The notes: generated from the sequence alone by a model not told the origin. Numbered from the stretch's first letter, positions 1 through 9,584 are shown. The stretch: 64,000 nucleotides of DNA from Palsa-504 sp050011155 (GCA_050011155.1 JBEKJP010000010.1:1-64000); one strand, 5' to 3'. A program made the numbers and translations.

Positions 1-297
1 GTGCTGGCCGGCTGGGGCCCCTGGTTCCCCCTGGTCACCCGGACCAAGTTCTACTACTACGCCCTGGAGTTCGAGCCCTTCCTCATCCTGGCCATCGTCT
101 TGTGCCTCGGGCTGATCCTCGGGCCGTCCACGGCGACCTTGCTGCGCCGGGCCACCGGGGCCCTCGTCGTCGGCACCTACGTGCTGTGCGTGGTCCTGAT
201 GTTCTGGTACTTCTACGCGATCCTGGCAGGCCAGGTCATCCCGTACGAAAGCTGGCTGAGCCACATGTGGTACCGCATCGGGCGCGGCTGGATCTGA
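1..297 (+). CDS. C-terminal end of a PMT-family protein O-mannosyltransferase (5' truncated)
   Basis: The visible 98 residues are the C-terminal membrane part of a dolichyl-/polyprenyl-phosphate-mannose protein mannosyltransferase, which transfers mannose to secreted proteins on the outer face of the membrane. Family traits seen are the GWGPWFP loop, RTKFYYYALEFEPFL leading into a hydrophobic segment, a second hydrophobic segment, and the ending VIPYESWLSHMWY near the stop. The frame is open at base 1, so the real start lies outside the window and the GTG at position 1 is not taken as the start. No RNA hairpin is obvious just after the stop. The next gene begins about 205 bases downstream. 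Confidence 0.85.
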   Translation: MLAGWGPWFPLVTRTKFYYYALEFEPFLILAIVLCLGLILGPSTATLLRRATGALVVGTYVLCVVLMFWYFYAILAGQVIPYESWLSHMWYRIGRGWI

Positions 298-502
298 GCC
301 CGCGAGGGTCGTCGCTCGTTTGCGGTCCTGGAGGCGGCCTTCAGCTTCTCCTCAGCCAGCGTGTGCATAATTGTTTACGCCGTTAGCGGACGGGGAAGCA
401 GAAATCGTCGACGGCGACGTGATTTAGGCAACAGGGGGTACGTTTCCGGGCCTGTTGTACGTCTATATACATGTAGTGAGATGACGAACGACCGGAGCGA
501 AC

Positions 503-1084
503 ATGAGCCGAGCCGAACACTCTAGCGAGGACCGCGCGCGTTTCGAGCGCGACGTCATTCCGCAGCTTGGCCAGCTGTACCCGGCCGCGCTCCGGATGAC
601 GAGGAACCCGACGGACGCCGAGGACCTCGTCCAGGAGACGTCAGTCAAGGCCTACGCGGCGTTCCAGCAGTTCACTCCGGGTACCAACCTGCGGGCGTGG
701 CTGAACCGCATCCTGACCACGACGTTCATCAACGTGTACCGCAAGCGGCGGCGGGAACCGCAGCAAGCGCTCGGCGGTGACCTGCAGGAATGGCAGATGT
801 CGGCCGACCGGCTGACGCCGCCGGTGCCTTCGGCCGAGACCGAGGCGCTGGACCGCACCACCGACTCGGACCTGCTTCGGGCGCTGCGCGACCTGCCGGG
901 CGAGTTCCGCACGGCGGTCTACCTGGCGGACATCGAGGGCTACCCCTACCGCGAAATCGCCGAGATGATGGGCACGCCGGTCGGGACCGTGATGTCCCGG
1001 CTGCACCGCGGGCGCAAGAAGATCAGGGAGCAGCTGCTGGCCGGCGGGTTCGGCGTGCCGCAGGCAGAGTCCTCCGGAGCCTGA
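503..1084 (+). CDS. ECF RNA polymerase sigma factor, SigR/SigH-like
   Basis: A 193-aa group-4 sigma factor. Region 2 (about residues 15-85) contains RNPTDAEDLVQET and the NLRAWLNRILTTTFINVYRK stretch typical of the SigR/SigH (ECF12) group, which responds to thiol-oxidative stress in actinobacteria. Region 4 (about 125-180) has REIAEMMGTPVGTVMSRLHR, the -35 binding helix-turn-helix. The ATG at 503 follows a GGAGCG ribosome site. SigR genes are normally followed directly by the zinc anti-sigma gene rsrA. Here the next gene is a convergent glycosyltransferase 11 bases away, so no anti-sigma factor is encoded beside it. Group assignment rests on remembered family sequence and could be a related ECF group. 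Confidence 0.88.
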   Translation: MSRAEHSSEDRARFERDVIPQLGQLYPAALRMTRNPTDAEDLVQETSVKAYAAFQQFTPGTNLRAWLNRILTTTFINVYRKRRREPQQALGGDLQEWQMSADRLTPPVPSAETEALDRTTDSDLLRALRDLPGEFRTAVYLADIEGYPYREIAEMMGTPVGTVMSRLHRGRKKIREQLLAGGFGVPQAESSGA

Positions 1085-1095
1085 GGGACGCGGAA

Positions 1096-2724
1096 TCACG
1101 ACCCGTACAGGGTGAGCATGACCTCGCCGGCCTGCCAGCGTCCGATGACGCGCAGCCCGGCCGCGGCCACCAGGGCCATCTTTTCCTTGTCCATCTTCGT
1201 GGCCGGCGTGGGGAACTTGTAGTTGCTGGCGCCGGTGACCACCCAGACGCGCCTGACGTCGGTGAACCGGCTCTTCAGCTCGCCCGGGCTGGTGATCTCG
1301 GTGCCGGTCAGGGTGGCCGAGGCGATCGCGGACTTGTTCAGTGCGATGTCGCGGAGCTTGTCGAACGGCGCCGGGTACCCGGTCCCGAGGACGTGCATGG
1401 TGAACGGGATGTAGAAGACCACGTCGCCCGGCTGCTCCTGGGCCGCCACGATGGCGGAGGCCCGCCGCAGGTTGTCCGGGCGGGCGGCGTTCTGCCTGAT
1501 CGCCTGCTGCGGCCCGGCCAGCAGGACGGCGAGTACCGCGATGACCAGCGCGGCCGGCAGCCAGGGGCCGGCCCAAGCCCAATTCCGGCCAGCCCAATTC
1601 CGGCCAGCGGCCAGCCTGATCAGCCCGGTCAGCCCGGCGCCGGCCACGATGGCCAGGCCCGGCAGGCAGAACTCGACGTACCGCACGTAGTAGACCGGCT
1701 TGACGAACGACGCCGCGATCAGCAGGAACGGCGGCACCACGAGCCAGGGCAGCGCCACCGCGGCCGGGTTGAGCGGGCGCCAGCCGTCGGCCCGCCAGGC
1801 CGTCACCAGGCCGGCCAGCGCGAGCAGGGTGAACGGGAGCACCAGGTCCCGCGAGCCCGCCGTGGTGCTGAGCAGCCGCTCGATCGCCCTGACGTCCGGC
1901 CGGGCCAGCCAGGAGATCTGCTGCTGCTGGTGACCGGCCACGGCCAGCAGCGGGGACAGCACCGCCACCGCGGCCACCGCGGCCGCCAGCCAGCGCAACG
2001 GAATCCGGCCGATCCGCCGCCCTGCCCCCACCCCGCGGGCGGGCGCCAGCAGCAGCGTGACGCCGTGCGCGGCCAGGATCAGCAGCCCGAAGATGTTCAG
2101 CAGGCCGGTCAGCGCCACCGCCGCCGCGTACCCCAGCCACCACCGCCAGCGGCCGTCGGGCCAGGACCGGAGCAGCAGGTACGTGGCGATCGCGGCGAAC
2201 ATCGTCTCGAGCGCGTAGGACCGGGCCATCTGCGCGTAGTACGTCATGTAGGGCGCGGTCGCGAACAGCAGCCCGGCCAGCAACCCGGTCAGCGCGCTGC
2301 CCCCCGCGCGGCGGGCGATCGCCGCGATGAACCCGGTCGCGATCACCATGGCGCACAGCGAGGGGAACCGGAGCGCGGTGGCCGAGGTGCCGATCACGCC
2401 CGCGATGACGTGCATCAGCAGGTAATAGGCGCCGTGCACGGCGTCCTGGTGACCGAGCAGGGCGAAGATCTGGCTGGTCGACCGGCTGATCGCGTCCTTG
2501 GTGTACGCCTCGTCCCGCCACAGCGAGGGCGAGCCGATCTCGTACCCGCCGGTCACCGCCGAGACCGCCATGGGCACGGCGATGACCAGCCACCGGCTCC
2601 GGCGCCGACCGCCCTGCTCCAACTCCAGCTCCGACGGCTCCGGCTCGGACCGCGCGACCGGGCCGCGCGGCTCCGCCGCGACCGCCGCGGCGGGCTCCTC
2701 GGGCCCGAGGCCGGTCTCCGACAC
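1096..2724 (-). CDS. Multi-pass membrane glycosyltransferase, GT39/ArnT-like (GT-C fold)
   Basis: A 542-aa integral membrane protein. The cytoplasmic N-terminus is acidic and Ala/Glu-rich (about 45 residues). It is followed by a first membrane segment and the extracytoplasmic loop PSLWRDEAYTKDA, whose Asp-Glu pair is the usual acidic motif of GT-C enzymes using polyprenyl-phosphate sugars. Many further hydrophobic segments follow, with a soluble C-terminal domain of about 130 residues. It probably adds a sugar to a surface glycan or protein; donor and acceptor cannot be read. A 15-bp tandem duplication (agcccaattccggcc, 1576-1605) sits in frame and gives the repeated NWAGRNWA. It is convergent with the sigma factor gene and has no partner on its own strand nearby. 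Confidence 0.8.
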   Translation of the reverse strand: MSETGLGPEEPAAAVAAEPRGPVARSEPEPSELELEQGGRRRSRWLVIAVPMAVSAVTGGYEIGSPSLWRDEAYTKDAISRSTSQIFALLGHQDAVHGAYYLLMHVIAGVIGTSATALRFPSLCAMVIATGFIAAIARRAGGSALTGLLAGLLFATAPYMTYYAQMARSYALETMFAAIATYLLLRSWPDGRWRWWLGYAAAVALTGLLNIFGLLILAAHGVTLLLAPARGVGAGRRIGRIPLRWLAAAVAAVAVLSPLLAVAGHQQQQISWLARPDVRAIERLLSTTAGSRDLVLPFTLLALAGLVTAWRADGWRPLNPAAVALPWLVVPPFLLIAASFVKPVYYVRYVEFCLPGLAIVAGAGLTGLIRLAAGRNWAGRNWAWAGPWLPAALVIAVLAVLLAGPQQAIRQNAARPDNLRRASAIVAAQEQPGDVVFYIPFTMHVLGTGYPAPFDKLRDIALNKSAIASATLTGTEITSPGELKSRFTDVRRVWVVTGASNYKFPTPATKMDKEKMALVAAAGLRVIGRWQAGEVMLTLYGS

Positions 2725-3996
2725 AGCTTTCCCTCCCGGGCGCCCCGCTCCAGGCCTGCGAACACCCCTCGCTCATCACACTATCCAAGGCGGCGCGGAC
2801 GAGACGGTGGCTGTTCATCCTCTCTTAACGTTCGGCCCCGATAACCAGGTGCCGAACGGGCCACGCCACCCGCCCGGGTAACCGGCGGCGATGCTCCGCT
2901 GGAGCTGGTACGCCTTGCAGATCCCGGTCCAGTACCTGTCCTGGACGATCGCGCACCGGTCCACCCGCGACGCCGAAGCCGCCCTGGACCGGATCGAGCA
3001 AGCCTGGACAACCCGCCGTCCTGGCCCTCCACCAGCCCCAGCCAGAGCCTCGCCCCATTCAACCCGTGACCTACGCGCTCACGGGAGTCCGGCGGCCTGG
3101 CTAGGTGCACCAAGCACTAATACCGGGCACGAGGGGCGATCAGATGTTCATCGTGGCCTGGATAGTCAGTCGCCGGGCACGGCGGACGATTGCAGGGTTA
3201 GCGCGGGCCCTCTTGCGGAGCGTGGGTTCCGGGCCGAATTCTCTGGCTTGCCGTTTCCATGTGCGGTCATGCGGGAATCTGGTGCGGGCTAAGGCGTAGG
3301 GCGCGGCCTGGACAATCGGGGAGGCTCGATTCCGGTGCCGGATTCACCAGCGTCACGAGCGGGCGCCCTGTCCCTTACCGGATTCCGTGGCCTTGGCCCT
3401 GGGGCAGAGCTGCATCCTGCTTGCTCGCACAGTAGGTACCGGTGTTACAGCTGGCGGAGGATCAGAGTGGGTACGTCGCTGACCCTCAGCCGGTGCACCA
3501 GGTGGCCTGAACTGATGTGGGACTTAGACAACACCCCTCTTGCGTACCCGGTGTGCCACCGACCCGGTTCCGCGACACCCGCAGTAGCCGCGACAGCACC
3601 ACCTGCCACATGAGACGCAAACTTGCCTACGTAGTTGTAAGTTAACGGGGTTGTTTCGGGTTACCGGTCCGATTCGGGATCCTGGGGGGTACCGAATCCA
3701 CCCCATAACCCGGATCCACCCCGTTGATGCGCATCACGTGACACCCGGGCGCTGGTTGGGCTGCCCCGGCCTCTACGAACGAACGAACTCGGTGTGCCAC
3801 CACGCACGTTCTTGCGTGCCCGGTGTGCCACCGGTGCTGTAAGAGCGCTGTCCTGTCGGCGGCGGAGGCCACGGTGGTGAGGGTGATGATGCGGGCGGGG
3901 ATAGCTATGCGACTGGTGCCGGTGGTGCGTCTGATCGCTTTTGGGCTTCGGCGGCCGGGGCTGGTGACCACGACCGGGGCGGAGCCGGGAGGCGAT
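2725..3996. other. Long gene-poor intergenic region with small repeats
   Basis: About 1.27 kb with no frame I can defend as an intact gene. Codon bias looks actinobacterial only over roughly 2891-3030 on the plus strand (a frame beginning MLRWSWYALQIPVQYL), which may be a gene remnant. The right part has a 12-bp direct repeat cggtgtgccacc at 3549-3560, 3790-3801 and 3821-3832, and a small hairpin (cacgca/tgcgtg, 3800-3817) between the last two copies. GC content is visibly lower and more uneven than in flanking genes. Decayed mobile DNA is possible but no transposase or terminal inverted repeat is recognisable. Confidence 0.6.
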
Positions 3997-6900
3997 CTAG
4001 TCCCGTGCCGGATCCAGGGTGCTCGCAGCTCCCCCCGGCAAGGCGGCGTTCTGCCAGGCGCTGTCGGGGCGGTGCAGGTCGGGGAAAAGGCGGTCGCAGA
4101 CGCGGGCCCCCGCTTTGCCGTCGTCCAGGGACGCGAACCTGGCCTTGAAGCGCTCGTAGGCGTCCCGGTAAGAGGCGGCGACGGCATCGACGTCCCGGAT
4201 CGCCGCGATCACCTCGTCCGAGGTGGGCAGCAGCGGGCCGGGGGCCTCGGCTTCGAAGTCGAAGTAGAAACCGCGCAGGTTGTCGCGGTAGTCGGCCAGG
4301 TCGTAGGTGAAGAACAGCATCGGCCGGCCCGTGACCGCATAGTCGAACATGGTCGAGGAATAGTCCGTGACGAGCACATCGGACACCAGGTAGAGCTCGG
4401 TGATGTCGGGGTAGGAGGTGACGTTGACGGCGAACCCCGGTCGCATCCCGGCCGGGACGTCGTCCGCCATGTGGTGGTGCCCGCGGATGAGGACCACGTG
4501 GTCCTGGCCGAGTTCGGACCAGGCCCGCTCCAGGTCCAGGCGCATGTCGAAGCGGTACCGGCGGCCGTTCGCGTAGACCTGGTTGTCCCGCCAGGTCGGC
4601 GCGTAGAGCACCACCCGCTTCCCGGCGGGCAGCCCGAGCCGGTCCCGGACCCGCGCCGCCACCTCGGCCGCGTCGGACCGGCCGAGCAGGTCGTTGCGCG
4701 GGTAACCGTACTCGCAGATCTCCCCCTCGTACCGGAACGCGCCGCGCATGACGGGCGTGCTGAACGGGTTCGGCGAGAGCAGCAGGTCCCACTGCGCAAT
4801 GTCCTTCGCGAGGTGGTCGAAGTAGGCGGTGCCGCTGATGAACTGCGGGTTCGCGATGTCGAAGCCGATCTTCTTCAGCGGCGTGCCGTGCCAGGTCTGC
4901 AGGTAGGTCTGGTCGTCGCGCTTACGGAACGGGGCCTGCATGTCGTCGTTGGAGATGATGTACTTCGACCGGGCCAGCGCCTCGTAATACTCCTGGGTGC
5001 CGCGCAGCACCGCCGTACCGCCCTCGGGAACCGGCACCGACCAGTCGGTGACGGCCCACAGGTGCTCGCGGTCGTCGTCGCGGCGACGCAGTTCCTCCGC
5101 GATGCCGAGCGGGTTGTCGCCGCAGCTCTTGCCCTTCCAGCTGACGAAGAAGACCTGGTCGCGCAGCGTGGTGCCGCGCAGCATGGCCGGGTAGAACCCG
5201 CGGCGCAGCGCGCGGGCGCCGAAGTTCCCCTGCTCCACCCGGCGCAGTTGCGGCTCGGCGGTGATCATCGGGCTGTCGTGGCCGGTGACGACCAGCCGGT
5301 ACCACTTGCGGCCGGCCGCCACCCGCTGGCCGGTCACGCTGTCCAGCCGGCCGTGGTCGTACTTCAGCTCGGCCAGCGCCTCCGCGCCGGCCCGGAGAGT
5401 GCCCGCCGGGCGTACGTACAGGTTCCACTCGCCGTCCCGCAGCGGGATGGCCGAGCCGAAGAACGGCATCCGGTTCAGGTCGGCCTCGATGGTGAAGCGC
5501 TCGTCCCGCACCTCGAAGCCGATGACGTGCGAGTCGGCCGACCCGATCCGGCGCAGCACGGTCTCGTAGCGGTCGTCAGCACTAGCCCCGAGGAAGCTGC
5601 CGCGCAGGACCAGGCGCCCGTCGGGCTGCCAGTCGTGCTCGTCGATCACGGGCCGGGCCGTGCGTTCTGCTATCACAAGGTCACCGTAGCGGCTCTGGCC
5701 GGCAACGGCCTCGTGGCCCTCGGACAGGTGCCTGGTCTCGGGCAGCTCCTCCGGCCAGGCCACCCTGACGCGGGGCCGTCCGGGTCGCTTGAGGTAGGCG
5801 TCCCAGGACATCCCGTCGTCGCCGGCCAGCCGGCCGACCCGGTCCACCACGTCCGTCGCGCCGGCCAATTCGCCCAGCGGCACGAGGGCACGGAACCGGC
5901 CAGGGACGTCGAGTGGCACCGCTGGGAAGGACCGGGTCGCCGCCCCGAGGCTGCGCACCAGCACCAGCTCGGCGCCGTCCGCGGCCGGGGCCGTGTCACC
6001 AGGGCCGTTCGGCACCTCGACCTCGATCTCGACTGACCGCGGATCCTGCCAGCGCACGGCGGTCACGGCCGCACCGAGCCGCCAGGCGGCCAGGTTGAGG
6101 CCGAGGCCGGCCCAGCGGGCGCCGAACCGCAGGCCGGGTGCGACCTGGCGGGGCCGCGGTCGCTCGGCCGGGCCGGGGACCGGGGTGTGCACCCGGGCCG
6201 GGCGCCACACGCCGTGGCCGCGGACGAGCATGTAGCACTGCCATTCCCCGGTGCCGCGGAACCATCGCGGGCTGACCGTGAACTCGAATCCGGACCAGTC
6301 GTAGTTGTACCGGTCCTGCTCGGACAGCGCCGTCGCCTCCGGGTGGAGGAACGAACGGGCGGGCCGCACCACCGGCAGCCGCCGGAATATGGGTCCGGGC
6401 GCGCGCAGCACCACGATCTTGCTGGTGTTCCGGTGCCGGGGGATGTCGACGGAGGGCACGTTGGCCCGGCCGGTCACCACCAGCCGGTCCTGCTTCCAGG
6501 CGATGTCGTCCACCTGCATGTACGGGTCCAGGTCGCGCCAGTGCGGGCGGAACACACTGGCGGGGATCCGCACCGGGGAATTCGTCCGGAACGGCAGGTC
6601 GGCGCGGAGCCGGCCCAGGTGCCTGACCATCGGTACCTGGCGTACCGGCTGCTCCACCAGCCACGCAGCCAGCTCGGCCAGCTCCGGCATGGCCCGGATC
6701 TGTACCAGGTAGTAGGCGAGCTTATGCGTCGCGGGCAGGCCGCGCAGCACCCGGCGGCCGACGTTGCTCAAGTAGACGTTCACCCGGTCGACGAACTCGG
6801 CCCGGTACGCGTCGGTCACCTTGTGCAGGTCCTGGACGTAGAGCCACAGGTCGTTCTTGAGCGCCTTGCGCTGGTGCGCCCGGAGCAGGGCAGCGGTGGA

Positions 6901-7638
6901 GTGCGCGGCGATGAACGAGTCGATGTCGTCCAGCGCGGTCATCCGGTCACGCAGGTTGGCGACGCTGGTACGGCTCTGCGTGATGGACAGCGTGCCCTGC
7001 GCGCGCTCGCGCCAGTAGTAGATGATGTCCGGGATCACGTCCACCGCCTGGGCCAGGACGTGAGCCTTGGTCATCAGCCGGAGGTCCTCCCAGACCACCC
7101 CTTCGGGGAAGGACAGCTGGTGCTGGTCCCAGAAGCTGCGCCGGAACAGCTTGTTCCACACTGACACGTCGTAGAGCAGCCGCGGCGTCTTGGTCACGTG
7201 CGTACCGGTCTGCCTGCCCTTGATGGCCAGCGTGTGCAGCGCCGACGGGTTGAGGCCCTTCGGGCCCACCCGCCACACGGCCCCGCTGACGAAGTCCGAG
7301 CCCGACCGCTCGAGCGCGTGCAGCAGCAGTTCGTACGCGTTGGCCGGCAGCACGTCGTCGCCGTCGACGAAGGCCAGGAACTCCCCGCGAGCCCGTTCGA
7401 TGCCACGGTTGCGCGCCCCGCCGGGGCCGCCGTGCTCCGGCGGCTGGATCAGCGTGAACCGCGGGTCGGCGGCCGCCTTGGCCCGGGCGATCGCGGCGCT
7501 GTGGTCGGCGGAGCCGTCGTCGACCATGATCACTTCCAGGTCGGGGAACGACTGGGCCGCGATCGAGTCCAGGCAGTCACCGAGGTCGTCGGCGTTGTTG
7601 TAGAACGCCACGACGACGCTGATCCGGGGGGTGGTCAC
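3997..7638 (-). CDS. Fusion of GT2 glycosyltransferase and CDP-glycerol:poly(glycerophosphate) glycerophosphotransferase (TagF/TarF-like)
   Basis: A 1213-aa two-enzyme protein. Residues about 1-230 are a GT-A family 2 domain (ISVVVAFYNN, VIMVDDGSAD, FVDGDDVLP). A long middle region carries beta-rich segments found in such surface-polymer enzymes. Residues about 830-1190 are a Glyphos_transf domain with YLQTWHGTPLKKIG, VVLYAPTWRD and LVTDYSSTMFDYA. The architecture fits a wall teichoic acid or related glycerol-phosphate polymer enzyme acting at the inner membrane face. The GTG at 7638 is chosen because AAGGA lies 9 bases before it and the protein then begins with the GT2 first strand; a GTG at 7662 overlapping the upstream stop is the alternative. 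It follows the asparagine-synthetase homologue by about 20 bases, so the two are probably co-transcribed. Confidence 0.88.
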   Translation of the reverse strand: MTTPRISVVVAFYNNADDLGDCLDSIAAQSFPDLEVIMVDDGSADHSAAIARAKAAADPRFTLIQPPEHGGPGGARNRGIERARGEFLAFVDGDDVLPANAYELLLHALERSGSDFVSGAVWRVGPKGLNPSALHTLAIKGRQTGTHVTKTPRLLYDVSVWNKLFRRSFWDQHQLSFPEGVVWEDLRLMTKAHVLAQAVDVIPDIIYYWRERAQGTLSITQSRTSVANLRDRMTALDDIDSFIAAHSTAALLRAHQRKALKNDLWLYVQDLHKVTDAYRAEFVDRVNVYLSNVGRRVLRGLPATHKLAYYLVQIRAMPELAELAAWLVEQPVRQVPMVRHLGRLRADLPFRTNSPVRIPASVFRPHWRDLDPYMQVDDIAWKQDRLVVTGRANVPSVDIPRHRNTSKIVVLRAPGPIFRRLPVVRPARSFLHPEATALSEQDRYNYDWSGFEFTVSPRWFRGTGEWQCYMLVRGHGVWRPARVHTPVPGPAERPRPRQVAPGLRFGARWAGLGLNLAAWRLGAAVTAVRWQDPRSVEIEVEVPNGPGDTAPAADGAELVLVRSLGAATRSFPAVPLDVPGRFRALVPLGELAGATDVVDRVGRLAGDDGMSWDAYLKRPGRPRVRVAWPEELPETRHLSEGHEAVAGQSRYGDLVIAERTARPVIDEHDWQPDGRLVLRGSFLGASADDRYETVLRRIGSADSHVIGFEVRDERFTIEADLNRMPFFGSAIPLRDGEWNLYVRPAGTLRAGAEALAELKYDHGRLDSVTGQRVAAGRKWYRLVVTGHDSPMITAEPQLRRVEQGNFGARALRRGFYPAMLRGTTLRDQVFFVSWKGKSCGDNPLGIAEELRRRDDDREHLWAVTDWSVPVPEGGTAVLRGTQEYYEALARSKYIISNDDMQAPFRKRDDQTYLQTWHGTPLKKIGFDIANPQFISGTAYFDHLAKDIAQWDLLLSPNPFSTPVMRGAFRYEGEICEYGYPRNDLLGRSDAAEVAARVRDRLGLPAGKRVVLYAPTWRDNQVYANGRRYRFDMRLDLERAWSELGQDHVVLIRGHHHMADDVPAGMRPGFAVNVTSYPDITELYLVSDVLVTDYSSTMFDYAVTGRPMLFFTYDLADYRDNLRGFYFDFEAEAPGPLLPTSDEVIAAIRDVDAVAASYRDAYERFKARFASLDDGKAGARVCDRLFPDLHRPDSAWQNAALPGGAASTLDPARD

Positions 7639-7658
7639 TGGGCTGGTTCCTTGAGTCG

Positions 7659-9584
7659 TCACCTGACGGCCGGGCCCCGGGAGGGTTCCCAGCCGAGGGC
7701 CACCGGGTCGTAGACGCGCTCCACGTAGATCTGGTGCCAGAGCGAGAACACGACCAGCAGCCATACCTGCCGCCAGGACACGTCGGGATCGTCGGCCCTG
7801 AACCGGCGCAGGATATCCAGCGCGGCGCCCTTGTCCAGCCACTGACCGGTCTGCGCCGAGCGGATCACCTGCTCCGCGAAACCATACATCCCGCCGCGCA
7901 GCCAGGGGCCGAGCGGGACCGGGAAGCCCAGCTTCTCCCGTTCGGCGGCGGCCTGGGGCAGCAGCTCGGTGATGGCTTCCCGCAGCGCGAACTTGGTGGT
8001 GCCGGCGGCGGTCTTCTCCACCCGGGCCAGCCGCGACGCCACCGCGAGGACCTCGCGGTCCAGGAACGGCGAACGCAGCTCCAGACCGTGGGCCATGGCC
8101 ATCCGGTCGGCCTTGACCAAGATGTCGCCGGGCAGCCAGGTGTTGACGTCGATCAGCTGCATGGTGGCCACGTCGTCCAGGCCCGCGTCGGCCGCCTGCC
8201 GGTACACCGGGTCGGTCACGTCGAACTCGGTGCCGTGCCCCAGCCGGATCAGCGCTCTGGCCTCGTCACCGCGGAACACGTAGGCGTTCCCGATATACCG
8301 GCGCTGCAGCGGTGTCGAGGTCCGGTTGAGCAGGCCCTTGCCCCGGGCGCCGGCCGGCAGCTCGGAGGCGACCCGGCCGATGGTCGCGCGCCCCCAGCCG
8401 GGCAGCGCCCGGCCCGCCCGGACCAGGCCCGGCTGGCGGTAGACGCCGTAGCCGCCGAAGAGCTCGTCGGCGCCCTCGCCGGACAGCACCACCTTGACGT
8501 GCTTGCGGGCCTCCCGGGCGGCGAACCACAACGGGACCGCGGCCGCGTCCGCCATCGGGTCGTCCAGGTGCCAGATGATCCGGGGCAGCTCGGCCAGAAA
8601 CTCCTCCGGGCCGATGACGTACGGGATCGACTTCACGCCCAGCGCGGTCGCCGTGGCCATCGCCTCGTCGATCTCGTTGTAGCCCTCGCGGTCGAACCCG
8701 ACGGTGAAGGTGAGCAGGTCAGGCAGGATCTCGGCGGCGAGCGCGCACAGCGTGGCCGAGTCCACCCCGCCGGACAGGAACGCCCCGACCGGCACGTCGC
8801 TGCGCAGGTGGACGGCCACCGAGTCGCGCAGCGCGGCCAGGATCTTCTCCGGCGAGCTGGACGACGGGGACCGGGCTGGACGCAACTCGGGACGCCAGTA
8901 GCGGAACACGTCGACCTGGCCGCCCGGCCGGGCGATGAGCACGTGCCCGGGCGGCAGCGCCCGTGCGGGCGGCACCAGGGTGGCCGGCGCGGGCACGTAC
9001 TGGAACGACAGGTACCGGCGCAGCGCGTCCGGGTCGAGGTCGGTGACCTCGCCGGAGTCGGCCAGCGCCTTGCGCTCGGAGGCGAACCTGAGCTGGGGCC
9101 CGGACCGGGGCCGCTGGCCGCCCGCGGTCAGCGCGTAGAAGAACGGCTTGATGCCGAACGGGTCCCGGGCGCAGAACAGCTCCCGGCTGCGGCGGTCCCA
9201 GATCGCGAACGCGTACATGCCGCGGAGATGGCGGACCACGTCCCGGCCGAGCCAGGCGAACATCTCCACCAGGACCTCGGCCGCCGACCTGGTGTGCAGC
9301 CGGACGCCGCGGGTGATCAGCCGCTGGGCCAGCTCCACGTAGTTGTAGATCTCACCGTCGAAGACCAGCACGAACCGGCCGTCCGCGGACTGGATGGGCT
9401 GGCGGCCGGCCGGCGAGGTGTCGATGACGGCCAGCCGCCGGAAACCCAGGGCCAGGTCGTGGTCGGCGAAGAAGTTCTCGTCGTCGGGACCCCGGTGGGC
9501 GAGGCGCATGGCGGCACGGCTGACCCACTCGGTGTCCGGTCCGGCCCCGTCGGCCAGGGCCAGGCAGCCGGTGATTCCGCCCAT
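7659..9584 (-). CDS. Asparagine synthetase B homologue with a degenerate glutaminase site
   Basis: A 641-aa protein with the two-domain AsnB layout: class II glutamine amidotransferase fold (about 1-210) and ATP-pyrophosphatase synthetase domain (about 230-600) with the PP-loop SGGVDS intact near residue 267. The expected N-terminus Met-Cys-Gly-Ile is Met-Gly-Gly-Ile here, so the nucleophile Cys is absent. The SDxEV motif that binds glutamine is SAAEV, so the Asp is absent too. Arg50 and Asn81 (in GEIYNY) remain. The ATG at 9584 gives the family N-terminus; a TTG four codons upstream would not restore a Cys. From family knowledge it should use free ammonia or an amine at best. It sits directly upstream of the GT2/TagF-like gene, which suggests a role in modifying a surface polymer rather than asparagine supply; that is inference. 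Confidence 0.85.
   Translation of the reverse strand: MGGITGCLALADGAGPDTEWVSRAAMRLAHRGPDDENFFADHDLALGFRRLAVIDTSPAGRQPIQSADGRFVLVFDGEIYNYVELAQRLITRGVRLHTRSAAEVLVEMFAWLGRDVVRHLRGMYAFAIWDRRSRELFCARDPFGIKPFFYALTAGGQRPRSGPQLRFASERKALADSGEVTDLDPDALRRYLSFQYVPAPATLVPPARALPPGHVLIARPGGQVDVFRYWRPELRPARSPSSSSPEKILAALRDSVAVHLRSDVPVGAFLSGGVDSATLCALAAEILPDLLTFTVGFDREGYNEIDEAMATATALGVKSIPYVIGPEEFLAELPRIIWHLDDPMADAAAVPLWFAAREARKHVKVVLSGEGADELFGGYGVYRQPGLVRAGRALPGWGRATIGRVASELPAGARGKGLLNRTSTPLQRRYIGNAYVFRGDEARALIRLGHGTEFDVTDPVYRQAADAGLDDVATMQLIDVNTWLPGDILVKADRMAMAHGLELRSPFLDREVLAVASRLARVEKTAAGTTKFALREAITELLPQAAAEREKLGFPVPLGPWLRGGMYGFAEQVIRSAQTGQWLDKGAALDILRRFRADDPDVSWRQVWLLVVFSLWHQIYVERVYDPVALGWEPSRGPAVR

Noticed and set aside
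641..2844. Long open frames on both strands across the sigma factor and GT39-like genes (over 680 codons)
   Set aside because: Their composition (Arg/Gly/Ala/Pro-rich, no family motifs) is that of shadow frames of high-GC3 genes, and the sigma factor and GT39-like frames carry clear family motifs.
2891..3292. Small frame starting MLRWSWYALQIPVQYL
   Set aside because: The first 45 codons look gene-like, but the rest does not, and no family is recognised. It is mentioned as a possible remnant and not listed as a gene.
3310..3350. tRNA-like T-arm sequence ggctcgattcc
   Set aside because: No matching acceptor, D-arm or anticodon arm could be found upstream, so a tRNA is not supported.
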